Positions 7,638 to 15,697 are shown, counted from the stretch's first letter. The stretch is DNA of 30,942 bases from an uncultured Ruminococcus sp. (GCA_900538575.1 UPZA01000020.1:1-30942); one strand, 5' to 3'. The notes: a model not told the origin generated them from the letters alone. Made by a program: numbers and translations.

Positions 7638-8495
7638 TCACGGATAATTTGTTCCACGTGGAACATTCTGACCTTTTATTATCGGTATCTTAACCCGATA
7701 TTCTATATAATCCTCATTCTGTATTTTTTTTGAATCGGCGGCTATTCCCGCGGCTTTCATCGTTTCAACCGCCTTATTTATGGTATTTACAAATATTTTC
7801 ACATTCTGAAATACCTTGCTTCTCTTCCTATAGCTCTCTTTATCCCTCACCTTACCTATGTATTCGTCGATAGCGGCTTCCGTGCGTTCCACATTAAGAT
7901 TATACTTTATAATCTTATTAATTATTTCTATCCTGTCCTCTTTGCTGCCAAGCCTCAATAGCGCTCTCGCATGACGTTCTGTCAGATTGAATTTTGTTAT
8001 AAGCTCCTTTTCCTCGTCGCTCAGCTTCAATATCCTTAGCTTGTTCGCTATGGTAGATTGAGCCTTTCCCAGCTTTACAGCCGCGTCCTCCTGCGTCATT
8101 CCGTAATAACTTATAAGCTTTTCAATAGCGTTTGCCTCGTCAAAAAAAGATAAATCCTGACGCTGTATATTTTCCACTAACGCCAGCACTGCGCTTGCTC
8201 TTGCTGAAATATCCAGAACTATACAGGGCACGTATTTCAGTTGCAGAAGCTTTGAAGCTCTTAAACGTCTTTCACCGGCTATAAGCTCATAGCCTCTCTC
8301 TATTCTTCTGACGGAAAGCGGCTGAAGTATGCCGTTCTGACAAATGCTCTCGGCCAGCGAGCTTATGTCGTTATAATCGAAATCAGTTCTTGGCTGATGC
8401 GGATTCGGCACAATTTCAGCAACCGGTATCTGCACAACCTTATTTTCCTCGCGCTCACGTTCCTTTTCCTTAGTAAAATTAAGAAATGCTGCCAT
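7638..8495 (-). CDS. noc: Nucleoid occlusion protein Noc (ParB paralogue)
   Basis: Noc is a ParB-like CTPase that binds its own sites, contacts the membrane and blocks division over the nucleoid. I start it at the ATG at 8495 (285 aa), which has AAGGAAG at 6 bases. An upstream in-frame GTG at 8522 would add nine residues but lacks such a site. The N terminus MAAFLNF could be the short amphipathic membrane-binding segment known in Bacillus Noc, followed by a charged linker. GERRLRA (about 75-81) and ENIQRQD are the CTP-binding motifs. In the DNA-reading region it has Q146, K152 and R174 where this organism's ParB has R151, A157 and G179; Q, K and R at these places mark Noc specificity. Its 3' end contains a parS site, read as NVPRGT. 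Confidence 0.88.
   Translation of the reverse strand: MAAFLNFTKEKEREREENKVVQIPVAEIVPNPHQPRTDFDYNDISSLAESICQNGILQPLSVRRIERGYELIAGERRLRASKLLQLKYVPCIVLDISARASAVLALVENIQRQDLSFFDEANAIEKLISYYGMTQEDAAVKLGKAQSTIANKLRILKLSDEEKELITKFNLTERHARALLRLGSKEDRIEIINKIIKYNLNVERTEAAIDEYIGKVRDKESYRKRSKVFQNVKIFVNTINKAVETMKAAGIAADSKKIQNEDYIEYRVKIPIIKGQNVPRGTNYP
7650..7665. promoter_or_regulatory. parS site 1 (inside the noc 3' end)
   Basis: The 16-bp perfect palindrome TGTTCCACGTGGAACA, close to the Bacillus parS consensus. It is embedded in the coding sequence of the last residues of noc, about 8 kb from oriC. Confidence 0.92.
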
Positions 8496-8563
8496 TTTCA
8501 ACTTCCTTTCTATTGTTCTCACATACTTGTCCGTATGCCTCTGAAATTATTATATATTATAAA

Positions 8564-8576
8564 GGAAATAATTTCC
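8564..8576. promoter_or_regulatory. Palindrome in the noc upstream region
   Basis: GGAAATAATTTCC is a 13-bp palindrome lying just upstream of a TATAAT-like sequence on the minus strand, between the rsmG terminator and noc. It could be an operator; the protein that would bind it is unknown. It lacks the CCCGGG core of the Noc binding site. Confidence 0.3.
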
Positions 8577-8582
8577 ATACAA

Positions 8583-8617
8583 AAATTCCGCTTTTAACAC
8601 TAATAAAAGCGGAATTT
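8583..8617 (-). terminator. Terminator of the mnmE-mnmG-rsmG operon
   Basis: Perfect 14-bp inverted repeat (8583-8596 and 8604-8617, 7-base loop) with the core TTCCGCTTTT/AAAAGCGGAA. On the minus strand it ends in a T run. It lies about 20 bp after the rsmG stop and separates rsmG from noc. Confidence 0.85.
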
Positions 8618-8636
8618 ACGTCACATTTATTTAATT

Positions 8637-9341
8637 TTACAAGGGTTTGTTTTTTATCTGACCGCCATTTCTTGGATATTTTGTCGGGGTATGCGATATT
8701 TTTTTTACATAAAATATTTTTCTTCTATCATCTTTTCCAAGTAAATAGTCATAAACCCGAATTTTTTCACCGCCTAATATTTTCACTGCGTTTTCAGCAT
8801 TTCCTGCGTCCTCGTTCGGTCCCTTCATTGCGGCGAATATACCGCCTGTTTTCACAAAAGGCAGACAATATTCGCTTAACGAAGGCATTGACGCAACCGC
8901 CCGAGCCACGGCTATATCATAGCGTTCGCGAAATTCCGCCTTTCTTCCGTATTCCTCAGCTCTCCCATGTACCGTTTCAGTCTCTATACTCAGTCTTTCA
9001 CAAAGCTCGTTGAGAAATCTTATCCTTTTATTAAGACTGTCAAGCATTGTCAGCTTTATATCGTTTCTGTATATTTTCAGCGGCACTGACGGAAACCCCG
9101 CGCCTGTTCCTATATCAATCAACGACGCATTTTCAGGAATATCCACATACTTCATCAACAAAATACTATCGGCAAAATGCTTAAGCCATATTTCCTCCGG
9201 CTCGGTAATCGCAGTAAGATTCACATTTTTATTATATTCTACCATAAAATTACAATAAATCTCAAATTTTTCATGTATTTCCCTGCTATATTCCAGCGAG
9301 TTTTCAACAAATATTGCTTTACCCTGTTCAAAACTTATCAT
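8637..9341 (-). CDS. rsmG: 16S rRNA (guanine-N7)-methyltransferase RsmG (GidB)
   Basis: Methylates N7 of the guanine at position 527 of 16S rRNA using S-adenosylmethionine; loss gives low-level streptomycin resistance in several bacteria. 234 residues, normal length. The NVNLTAI motif lies near residue 40. The SAM-binding IDIGTGAGFPSVPLKI follows at about 71-86, and VARAVASMPSLSEY is the conserved region after it. Its start overlaps the mnmG stop by 4 bases, so the two are translationally coupled. A terminator follows. Confidence 0.96.
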   Translation of the reverse strand: MISFEQGKAIFVENSLEYSREIHEKFEIYCNFMVEYNKNVNLTAITEPEEIWLKHFADSILLMKYVDIPENASLIDIGTGAGFPSVPLKIYRNDIKLTMLDSLNKRIRFLNELCERLSIETETVHGRAEEYGRKAEFRERYDIAVARAVASMPSLSEYCLPFVKTGGIFAAMKGPNEDAGNAENAVKILGGEKIRVYDYLLGKDDRRKIFYVKKISHTPTKYPRNGGQIKNKPL

Positions 9342-11218
9342 TTTTGCCTGCCCTTCTGTTCAAGCCAAACCGCGAGCACTGACACGTCGGCGGGTGAAAC
9401 TCCTGATATTCTTGACGCCTGACCTAAATTTTCGGGTTTCTGTTTATTAAGCTTTTCAGAGGCTTCAATACGCAATCCTCTGACGGAAAAATAATCAACG
9501 TCGTCCGGCAATTGCTTATTTTCCAGCTTTCTCATAATTTCTATCTGCTCCTGCTGCTTTTGAATATATCCCTCATACTTTATCTGCAATTCAACCTGTT
9601 CTCTTACCTCGTCGGATAAATCCGGTCTGCTCTCATCAAATTCCTTCAAAATATCATATCCAAGCTGCGGACGTCTTATAAGATCGGCAAGCTTGCAGCC
9701 TGTTGAAATAGGAGATGTTCCTTTTTTCTCTAAAAAGCTGTTCAGATTTTCAGACGGTGCAATATTCAGTTTTCTTACTCTTTTTATTTCCTCCTCTGCT
9801 TTATTCATTTTTTCTATAAGCTTTTCATATCGTTCTCTGCTTATCAGTCCCAGATCGTAACCTATCGGAGTAAGTCGCTGATCCGCATTATCTTGTCTCA
9901 GCACAAGTCTATATTCGCTTCTTGAAGTCATCATTCTATAGGGATCGGCACAGCCCTTTGTCACAAGATCGTCTATCAGCGTTCCGATATAGGAGCTTGC
10001 TCTGTCAAGAATTAAAGGCTGTCTTTCTTTGACGGACAGCGCCGCATTTATTCCGGCAACAAGTCCCTGTGCAGCGGCTTCTTCATAGCCCGAGCTTCCG
10101 TTGAATTGACCTGCGCCGTAAAGACCGCTTATACTTTTGAATTCAAGAGTGGCCTTCATCTGCACAGGATCGCAGCAGTCATACTCAATCGCATAGGCGG
10201 GCCTCATTATCTCGACATTTTCAAGACCTTTTATAGTACGCAGAAAGCTTTTCTGAACATCCTCAGGCAAAGAGGACGACATACCCTGTAGATAATATTC
10301 TTCAGTGTCAAGTCCCATTGGCTCTACAAAAAGCTGATGTCTTTCCTTATCGGCAAATCTTACAATCTTGTCCTCAATAGACGGACAATACCGAGGCCCA
10401 ACTCCTTCTATCCTTCCGGAATATAATGGGGAACGATCAAGATTTTCAAGTATTTTCTTATGAGTTTCAGCATTAGTATATGTAATATAACAGGAAGCTA
10501 TATTTTTAAGTCCTTCTTTTTCGGTTTCAAAAGAAAACGGTATAATATCGTCGTCCCCGTCTTGCTTTTCCATTATATCAAAATTAATACTTCGCTTGTT
10601 TACTCTGCAAGGAGTACCGGTTTTAAATCTTCTGATTTCAATACCATTCTTTATAAGACTCTCTGATAAATAAACCGATGGTAATGCGGCGTCCGGACCG
10701 CTTTCATAGGATTCCTCGCCTACATATATTTTACCCTTAAGATATGTTCCCGTGCATATTATAACTGTCTTTACCTTATATTCTGCTCCCAGCCTTGTTA
10801 TAATTCCTTTTATTTTTTTATCTTCAACAACAATTTCAGATATTTCAGCCTGCTTCAAAAACAGATTTTCCTGCTTTTCACAAACGCCTTTCATATAATT
10901 ATGATATTTTACTCTGTCGGCCTGAACTCTTAAGCTATGAACGGCAGGTCCCTTTCCTCTATTAAGCATACGGCTCTGTATAAAACAACTGTCAGCTGCT
11001 TTTCCTATCTCTCCTCCAAGAGCGTCTATTTCTCTTACAAGGTGTCCCTTTGCAGTTCCGCCTATTGAAGGATTGCAGGGCATATTAGCAATCTGATCAA
11101 GCGATATTGTAAAAAGCGCCGTTTTGCACCCCAAACGAGCCGACGCAAGAGCCGCTTCTACTCCGGCGTGTCCCGCCCCAACGACTGCAACGTCAAATTC
11201 ACCCATTAAATAGCTCAT
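9338..11218 (-). CDS. mnmG: tRNA uridine-5-carboxymethylaminomethyl modification enzyme MnmG (GidA)
   Basis: With MnmE it installs the aminomethyl group on U34 of certain tRNAs, using FAD, methylene-THF and NADH. I choose the ATG at 11218 (626 aa): GGAGG lies 5 bases upstream and the protein then starts MSYLMGEFDVAVVGAGHAG, in register with the family. A longer reading from GTG at 11257 would run through the parS palindrome and add 13 residues with no family counterpart. The dinucleotide fold GAGHAG (about 14-19) and NMPCNPSIGGTAKGHLVREIDALGG (about 46-70) are characteristic. It sits between mnmE and rsmG in one operon. Confidence 0.97.
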   Translation of the reverse strand: MSYLMGEFDVAVVGAGHAGVEAALASARLGCKTALFTISLDQIANMPCNPSIGGTAKGHLVREIDALGGEIGKAADSCFIQSRMLNRGKGPAVHSLRVQADRVKYHNYMKGVCEKQENLFLKQAEISEIVVEDKKIKGIITRLGAEYKVKTVIICTGTYLKGKIYVGEESYESGPDAALPSVYLSESLIKNGIEIRRFKTGTPCRVNKRSINFDIMEKQDGDDDIIPFSFETEKEGLKNIASCYITYTNAETHKKILENLDRSPLYSGRIEGVGPRYCPSIEDKIVRFADKERHQLFVEPMGLDTEEYYLQGMSSSLPEDVQKSFLRTIKGLENVEIMRPAYAIEYDCCDPVQMKATLEFKSISGLYGAGQFNGSSGYEEAAAQGLVAGINAALSVKERQPLILDRASSYIGTLIDDLVTKGCADPYRMMTSRSEYRLVLRQDNADQRLTPIGYDLGLISRERYEKLIEKMNKAEEEIKRVRKLNIAPSENLNSFLEKKGTSPISTGCKLADLIRRPQLGYDILKEFDESRPDLSDEVREQVELQIKYEGYIQKQQEQIEIMRKLENKQLPDDVDYFSVRGLRIEASEKLNKQKPENLGQASRISGVSPADVSVLAVWLEQKGRQK

Positions 11219-11240
11219 CTCAACCTCCAAACTATAAAAA

Positions 11241-11256
11241 TGTTCCACGTGGAACA
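11241..11256. promoter_or_regulatory. parS site 2 (between mnmE and mnmG)
   Basis: A second copy of TGTTCCACGTGGAACA, identical to the one in noc, occupying the short gap between the mnmE stop and the mnmG ribosome binding site. It is about 6.6 kb from the oriC unwinding element. Confidence 0.92.
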
Positions 11257-11257
11257 C

Positions 11258-12619
11258 TTATTTTCCAACACAAAATCTTGAAAAAACATCGTCTACAACA
11301 GCCTCCGACGCCTTTTCACCCGTTAACTCCATCAGCTTTTCCGCAGCTGAATCCAGCAGCACTGTTATTCCGTCAAGCAATACTCCCTCGTCCAGAGCTT
11401 CCTTTGCTTCAATTACATTTTCCAATGATTTTTCCAGGCAATTTTTCTGTCTTTCATTTGCTATAAATCCCTGTTCCGGATTGTCGTCAAAATCAAGAAA
11501 TAATTTTTCCAGACAATTTTCAAGTTTATCCATACCGCTTTCATTCTTTGCGGAAATTTCTACTATAAATTTAAAGTTTCTCTCTAAGTATGACTTATCA
11601 ATAATTATTTCTTTATCGGTTTTATTAATTATCGCTACAGCATTTTTACCCACAATTCTTTTAATTATTTCTTTATCTTCCCCAGAAATTTCTCTGCCAC
11701 CGTCAAAGACGGCAAGAATAAGATCCGCCTCCTCCGCGCGCCTGAAAGCAATATCAACGCCCATACTTTCAATAACATCATCAGTTTTTCTTATTCCCGC
11801 AGTATCAGAAAGCCGAAGAGTCAGGCTTCCTATTCTTACACTTTCTTCTATAACGTCTCTTGTTGTTCCCTCAATATCGGTTACTATACTTCTCTCAAAT
11901 CCGCTTAAATAATTCATAAGGGTAGATTTCCCGACATTTGGTTTACCTACTATTACCGTATTAATACCGTTTCTGATTATCCTGCCGTAATCATAGGTTT
12001 TCGCCGTTTCCTTAAATCTTTTTATTAAGCTTTCAAGCTCTGACGATAATATCTCCGGCCTAACCTCCGGCACGTCTTCCTCCGGAAAATCTGCCCAAGC
12101 CGCCAAATCTCCCAATATTTTTATAAGAGTATCCTTTAATGAGCTTATACGCCTAAATATTGCTCCTTCCTTTAACGCGTTAGCATATTTCAATTCCCTT
12201 TCGCCGGAAGAAGAAATAATATCCATAACCGCTTCTGCCTGAGTCAAGGACATTTTACCGTTGAGAAACGCTCTTTTTGTAAATTCACCCGCTTCCGCCG
12301 GCCTCGCACCGTTTTTTAACGCTATTCTTAAAATCCGTCTTGTTATATATAAACCGCCGTGGCACGATATTTCAGCTACATTTTCTCCCGTATAGCTTTT
12401 AGGTTCTCTGAAAACCGTAATCACCGCGTCGTCAATATATTCTTCACCGTCGAAAATTCTGCCGTATGCACAGGTATATCCCTCCATTTCAGAAACCTTT
12501 CTGCCATTAAACGGTTTAAAAAATCTATCGCATATTTTTATTGCTTCCTCACCGGAAATCCTTATAACGGAAATTCCACCGGGCGCGTCAGGCGTTGCAA
12601 TTGCTGCAATTATAGACAT
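11258..12619 (-). CDS. mnmE: tRNA modification GTPase MnmE (TrmE)
   Basis: The GTPase partner of MnmG in U34 tRNA modification. 453 residues. The N-terminal tetrahydrofolate-binding domain comes first (SCHGGLYITRRIL around 85-98). The inserted G domain carries Walker A GKPNVGKS (about 225-232), the DTAG motif in LRLSDTAGIRKTDD and the NKTD specificity motif. The C terminus ends in CVGK, matching the C-[IV/L]-GK tail that carries the catalytic cysteine. The ATG follows GGTGA at 7 bases. It is first in an operon with mnmG and rsmG, possibly with its own promoter. Confidence 0.97.
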   Translation of the reverse strand: MSIIAAIATPDAPGGISVIRISGEEAIKICDRFFKPFNGRKVSEMEGYTCAYGRIFDGEEYIDDAVITVFREPKSYTGENVAEISCHGGLYITRRILRIALKNGARPAEAGEFTKRAFLNGKMSLTQAEAVMDIISSSGERELKYANALKEGAIFRRISSLKDTLIKILGDLAAWADFPEEDVPEVRPEILSSELESLIKRFKETAKTYDYGRIIRNGINTVIVGKPNVGKSTLMNYLSGFERSIVTDIEGTTRDVIEESVRIGSLTLRLSDTAGIRKTDDVIESMGVDIAFRRAEEADLILAVFDGGREISGEDKEIIKRIVGKNAVAIINKTDKEIIIDKSYLERNFKFIVEISAKNESGMDKLENCLEKLFLDFDDNPEQGFIANERQKNCLEKSLENVIEAKEALDEGVLLDGITVLLDSAAEKLMELTGEKASEAVVDDVFSRFCVGK

Positions 12620-12701
12620 ATTTATTTCACCAGACTTTCCTAATAATATATAATATATATTTCTATATACACGGTATTATATCTTTATATTTCAAAAATA
12701 T

Positions 12702-12723
12702 AAGGCGGATAAAAATCCGCCTT
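12702..12723 (-). terminator. Terminator of jag / rnpA operon (bidirectional)
   Basis: AAGGCGGAT/ATCCGCCTT stem (12702-12710 and 12715-12723) with an A-rich loop. It starts four bases after the jag stop codon (12727-12729) in the minus direction and is followed there by TATATTTTTG; the plus strand reads CCTTTTTTTAA. It separates jag from mnmE. A TATAAT on the minus strand between this hairpin and mnmE may be the mnmE promoter. Confidence 0.8.
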
Positions 12724-12726
12724 TTT

Positions 12727-13593
12727 TTAAAGTTCAATTTTACCGTAAAGACCGGCGTTTATATCGTCCTCCGGCTTTGGTTTTTTATAATCCTTTTCAA
12801 AGCTTGTTTTTAAATCAAGAGAACGCGGTCCGTCGTTTCTTTTTTTCTTATAGCCGCCGTTCTTTTTTACGTCGTTTTTCTTAGGATGATCCGGTGAAAT
12901 AACAACCTTTCTGTAAGGCTCCTCACCCACCGATTTTGAATTGACTCCTTCTACCTTTGCAACCGCCGAATGTATGATTCTTCTTTCATAAGGATTCATA
13001 GGCTCCAACGTAGTAGGTCTTCCTGTTTTCAACGCCTTATTGCTTATTTTTTCCGCAAGCTGAATAAGAGTTTCTTCTCTTTTTTCTCTGTAGCCGCAGC
13101 TATCAAGAGTTATTCTCTTGTATTCGCCGTCCATTTTATTCACTACAAGAGAAGTCAGATATTGAAGCGCGTCAAGCGTTTCACCTCTTCTTCCTATTAT
13201 CGCTCCGGAACCGTTGCTGTCTATATCTACAAAAAATCCCTCTTCCGAGTCAGCGATATTAATTTCAGCCTCAATTCCCATCTTCTCCATAATATTCTGA
13301 AGATACCTGCGGCAGGTTTCTATCTGCTCTTTAAGCTTATTTTCAGCTTTAATACTATCTATAACGGTAACCTCCGCTATAACCGGATGATTATATCCCG
13401 CCCATACCTTTGCTTCTTCTTTTATTTTACCGAACAAGCCTTTTTTTACATCATTAACTACTCTGAAGGTTATCTGATCTATTCTGACTTCAAATTCGTC
13501 AGCGGCCTTCTGCTTAGCCTCTTCAATAGATTTTCCGGTAAAAACTCCGCAAAGATCCATCGGGATCAATTTTCCCTCGTCGTCATAAACCAT
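12727..13593 (-). CDS. jag: RNA-binding protein Jag/KhpB (Jag-N, KH and R3H domains)
   Basis: Jag (KhpB, also EloR in streptococci) is an RNA-binding protein linked to cell elongation and small-RNA networks. 288 residues. The N-terminal Jag domain (about 17-65) follows a short extension (MVYDDEGKLIPMD) not seen in the usual form. The KH domain carries the GRRG loop in GSGAIIGRRGETLDALQ. The R3H domain has NPYERRIIHSAV. A lysine-rich, probably disordered tail follows. The ATG has GAGGAG at about 9-10 bases. It follows yidC by 48 bp and ends the rnpA-yidD-yidC-jag cluster. Confidence 0.93.
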   Translation of the reverse strand: MVYDDEGKLIPMDLCGVFTGKSIEEAKQKAADEFEVRIDQITFRVVNDVKKGLFGKIKEEAKVWAGYNHPVIAEVTVIDSIKAENKLKEQIETCRRYLQNIMEKMGIEAEINIADSEEGFFVDIDSNGSGAIIGRRGETLDALQYLTSLVVNKMDGEYKRITLDSCGYREKREETLIQLAEKISNKALKTGRPTTLEPMNPYERRIIHSAVAKVEGVNSKSVGEEPYRKVVISPDHPKKNDVKKNGGYKKKRNDGPRSLDLKTSFEKDYKKPKPEDDINAGLYGKIEL

Positions 13594-13641
13594 TTTGAAG
13601 CGCTCCTCTCGTCACAGCAAATAAATAACACAGGGGGTACC

Positions 13642-14784
13642 TTATTTTTCCTTATCATCATCCTCAGTGTATTCCTCGCCGTATTTTTCAGCCATTCTTT
13701 TCCTTGCCTCGTTTATAAGCTGTCTGTTATAATTCTGCTTTTCCGAACGCGACATACCTTCGGTATCCGCGTCATAATCCACGCGTCCCCCGTTTTTTGC
13801 GGCTTCCTGCTGTCTCATAAGCTCATTCTGCTGATCCATCATACGCTGCATAAGCCCGGGCTTTTTATTCTTGTTCTTTTCCTTAAGCTTAACATTAATT
13901 TCTTCAATACGCTTGGGAGTAAAATAGGAATAAAGCGCAACCGACTGAATAAGCGAGAAAACCGAAGACCATATCCAGTAAAAGCCGACGCCGGCCGGCA
14001 CTGTGAACGCAAGCCATACTGAAAACAGCGGCATACCGTAAAGCATAACGTTCATACAACCCGCGCCTGCGGCAGAGCCCATATCAGGATTCATTTTCCT
14101 TGTCTTATACTGTGAATAAATCGTAAACGCAAGCTGAACAAGACCGGATACTATAGGGATCATTATCAGAGCTATCGCTGCGCTGTTCCATGTTTCAGGA
14201 CGGATTGTAGGGATAGAACCGAGATCAACCCCCATAAACGTATTTTTAAAGGCGCTCACCTTTTCAACGAATTCATTTCCCAGACTTGAGAATAAACCGG
14301 GATCGTCCTTTACCTGCCTTAAAATAGTCAGCTCAGGACGCGTCTTGAAATACTTGTCCGCAAGATCGTTGTCAACTATAATCGTCTTAGCCTTTTCAAT
14401 AACGTCCGAGGAAATTCTCAGGATATGAGAAAGCGGACGGTATACGACGTCAAGAATACCGTAAAGTATTATCATGGTAACGATCAGCGGCAGGCAGCTT
14501 CCCATCGGATTTACGCCCTCCTGCTGATAAAGCTTCTGCTGCTCCTCCTGCATTTTCTGAGGATTGTTGGCATACTGCTTTTTAAGCTGCCGCAGCTTCG
14601 GATTAAGGGACTGCATTCTTACTGTTCCGAGCTGCTGTTTATAAGAAGCGGGAAGCATTATAAGCTTTGACAGAAGCGTAAAAATTATAATGGACAAACC
14701 GTAATTATTAACGATTTCATAAATCCAGTACATGACCCAGCCGAGAGGAATACCCAGCAATTCACCGATCTTACCCAAATTCAT
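13642..14784 (-). CDS. yidC: Membrane protein insertase YidC/OxaA family (SpoIIIJ-like)
   Basis: Inserts and folds membrane proteins alone or with Sec. 380 residues. A hydrophobic start (about 10-35) is followed by a core like Oxa1/YidC: the PASYKQQ segment leads to SLNPKLRQLKKQYANNPQKMQEEQQKLYQQEGVNPMGSCLPLIV, a typical cytoplasmic loop. Further membrane segments follow, with a soluble stretch of roughly 80-90 residues between about 120 and 205. There is no lipobox, unlike Bacillus SpoIIIJ. The C-terminal tail is charged and ends acidic. The start overlaps the yidD stop by 4 bases. Confidence 0.95.
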   Translation of the reverse strand: MNLGKIGELLGIPLGWVMYWIYEIVNNYGLSIIIFTLLSKLIMLPASYKQQLGTVRMQSLNPKLRQLKKQYANNPQKMQEEQQKLYQQEGVNPMGSCLPLIVTMIILYGILDVVYRPLSHILRISSDVIEKAKTIIVDNDLADKYFKTRPELTILRQVKDDPGLFSSLGNEFVEKVSAFKNTFMGVDLGSIPTIRPETWNSAAIALIMIPIVSGLVQLAFTIYSQYKTRKMNPDMGSAAGAGCMNVMLYGMPLFSVWLAFTVPAGVGFYWIWSSVFSLIQSVALYSYFTPKRIEEINVKLKEKNKNKKPGLMQRMMDQQNELMRQQEAAKNGGRVDYDADTEGMSRSEKQNYNRQLINEARKRMAEKYGEEYTEDDDKEK

Positions 14785-15044
14785 TTCTCCTTACGTTTTG
14801 ATTTTTTGTTATGACGTCCTAAAATATCAAATTTTTCAGGAACATAATCCACTCCGCCCATACTCCACGGATTGCATCTTAAAACCCGCCACAGGGCAAG
14901 CCAGCCTCCCCTAATAAAACCGAATTTCCCCACAGCGTCCAAAGCGTAGGACGAACAGGTAGGATAATATTTACAGCACGGCGGAAAAAGCGGCGATATT
15001 ATCTTCTTATAAATCCTGATAATACCCATAAGCAGATATTTCAA
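14781..15044 (-). CDS. yidD: Membrane protein insertion efficiency factor YidD
   Basis: A small membrane-associated protein that improves YidC-dependent insertion. 87 residues with the full signature: YKKIISPLFPPCCKYYPTCSSYALDAV near the N terminus and WRVLRCNPWSMGGVDYVP. The start is TTG (15042-15044), overlapping the rnpA stop by 4 bases, with GGGGGGA upstream. The MKYLLMGIIRIYKKIISP opening fits the family. Confidence 0.95.
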   Translation of the reverse strand: MKYLLMGIIRIYKKIISPLFPPCCKYYPTCSSYALDAVGKFGFIRGGWLALWRVLRCNPWSMGGVDYVPEKFDILGRHNKKSKRKEK

Positions 15045-15397
15045 ATTTTATTCCCCCCGGATAAAGCGGAGCATATTTCTCTTATTCCTTTCTTTGCAAG
15101 CCAGCCGCTGAGTACAAAGCTCTTTATTCTGCATACCGGCGCTCTCGCTACAATAACCATATCAATCCCGACGGGCAAGTCCTTTTCATTCTCAAAATAA
15201 GCCTGTCTTATAACTCTTTTGGCGCGGTTTCTGCATACCGCGTTTCCGATTTTTTTCCCCGCGGTTATACCCAGCCGATTATACGGTTTTCCGTTTGGAC
15301 GCACATAAAGCACGACATATTTTGAAACTATTGATCTGCCTTTTCTGTAAAGAAAAAGGAAATCCTTGTTTTTATTCAATATTTCGGTGTAAAGCAT
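15041..15397 (-). CDS. rnpA: Ribonuclease P protein component
   Basis: The protein subunit of RNase P, which assists the RNA subunit in trimming tRNA 5' leaders. 118 residues, normal length. The RNR motif is present as NAVCRNRAKRVIRQAYFE, and the N-terminal NKNKDFLFLYRKGRSIVSKYVVLYV matches the family. The ATG has only a weak GCGGGA upstream. A much stronger ribosome binding sequence lies about 60 bases further up in a hairpin. rnpA is separated from rpmH by 309 bases containing the rpmH terminator, so the usual rpmH-rnpA co-transcription looks interrupted. Confidence 0.96.
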   Translation of the reverse strand: MLYTEILNKNKDFLFLYRKGRSIVSKYVVLYVRPNGKPYNRLGITAGKKIGNAVCRNRAKRVIRQAYFENEKDLPVGIDMVIVARAPVCRIKSFVLSGWLAKKGIREICSALSGGNKI

Positions 15398-15459
15398 AAT
15401 TTTTTTATTATCCCGCTTTTATCAATGCGACTGTAATTTTCTTTCTTTTTTATGGAATC

Positions 15460-15481
15460 CTCCTTTTAATTTTCAAAGGAG
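15460..15481 (-). promoter_or_regulatory. Hairpin sequestering an orphan ribosome binding site in the rnpA leader
   Basis: A 7-bp stem (15460-15466 and 15475-15481) on the minus strand pairs CTCCTTT with AAAGGAG. The AAAGGAGG is followed after five bases by ATA, which opens a 25-codon frame ending at 15376, inside rnpA. No ATG, GTG or TTG is suitably placed. Confidence 0.35.
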
Positions 15482-15561
15482 AATATTTTAAAGCGCACAA
15501 ATCAAACGTTTTTTTTATACATTCCGCATAATTTCCGAGAATACGGCTTATACGCTTTAAA

Positions 15562-15589
15562 ATTTTATTTTTTTATTCCCGCCCGTCAA
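15562..15589 (-). promoter_or_regulatory. Candidate promoter of the rnpA-yidD-yidC-jag operon
   Basis: On the minus strand TTGACG (15584-15589) and TAAAAT (15562-15567) are 16 bases apart. It lies after the rpmH terminator, as needed if rnpA is to be expressed independently. Confidence 0.5.
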
Positions 15590-15667
15590 AACGGACAGAT
15601 TAAGCTTTAAGGCGTGCAAGAAACTGCTCGGCGGACCTCGCTTTGAAGCGGCGTCCTCCGGCACTTT

Positions 15668-15697
15668 AAAACAAAAGACCACAAGAAAAATGTGGTC
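15668..15697 (-). terminator. Terminator of rpmH
   Basis: GACCACA/TGTGGTC stem (15677-15683 and 15691-15697) beginning about ten bases after the rpmH stop, followed on the minus strand by TTTTGTTTT. Confidence 0.85.

Noticed and set aside
11241..11257. GTG start of mnmG within parS
   Set aside because: The ATG at 11218 has a GGAGG at ideal spacing and matches the family N terminus; the extension only encodes the palindrome.
13853..13862. GCCCGGGC palindrome in yidC as a Noc site
   Set aside because: It lacks the flanking ATTT/AAAT of the Noc site and is within a coding region.
12970..14022. 350-residue plus-strand open frame across jag and yidC
   Set aside because: It spans two real minus-strand genes and their gap, and its composition (F, S, Y, L, R rich) is typical of an antisense shadow.
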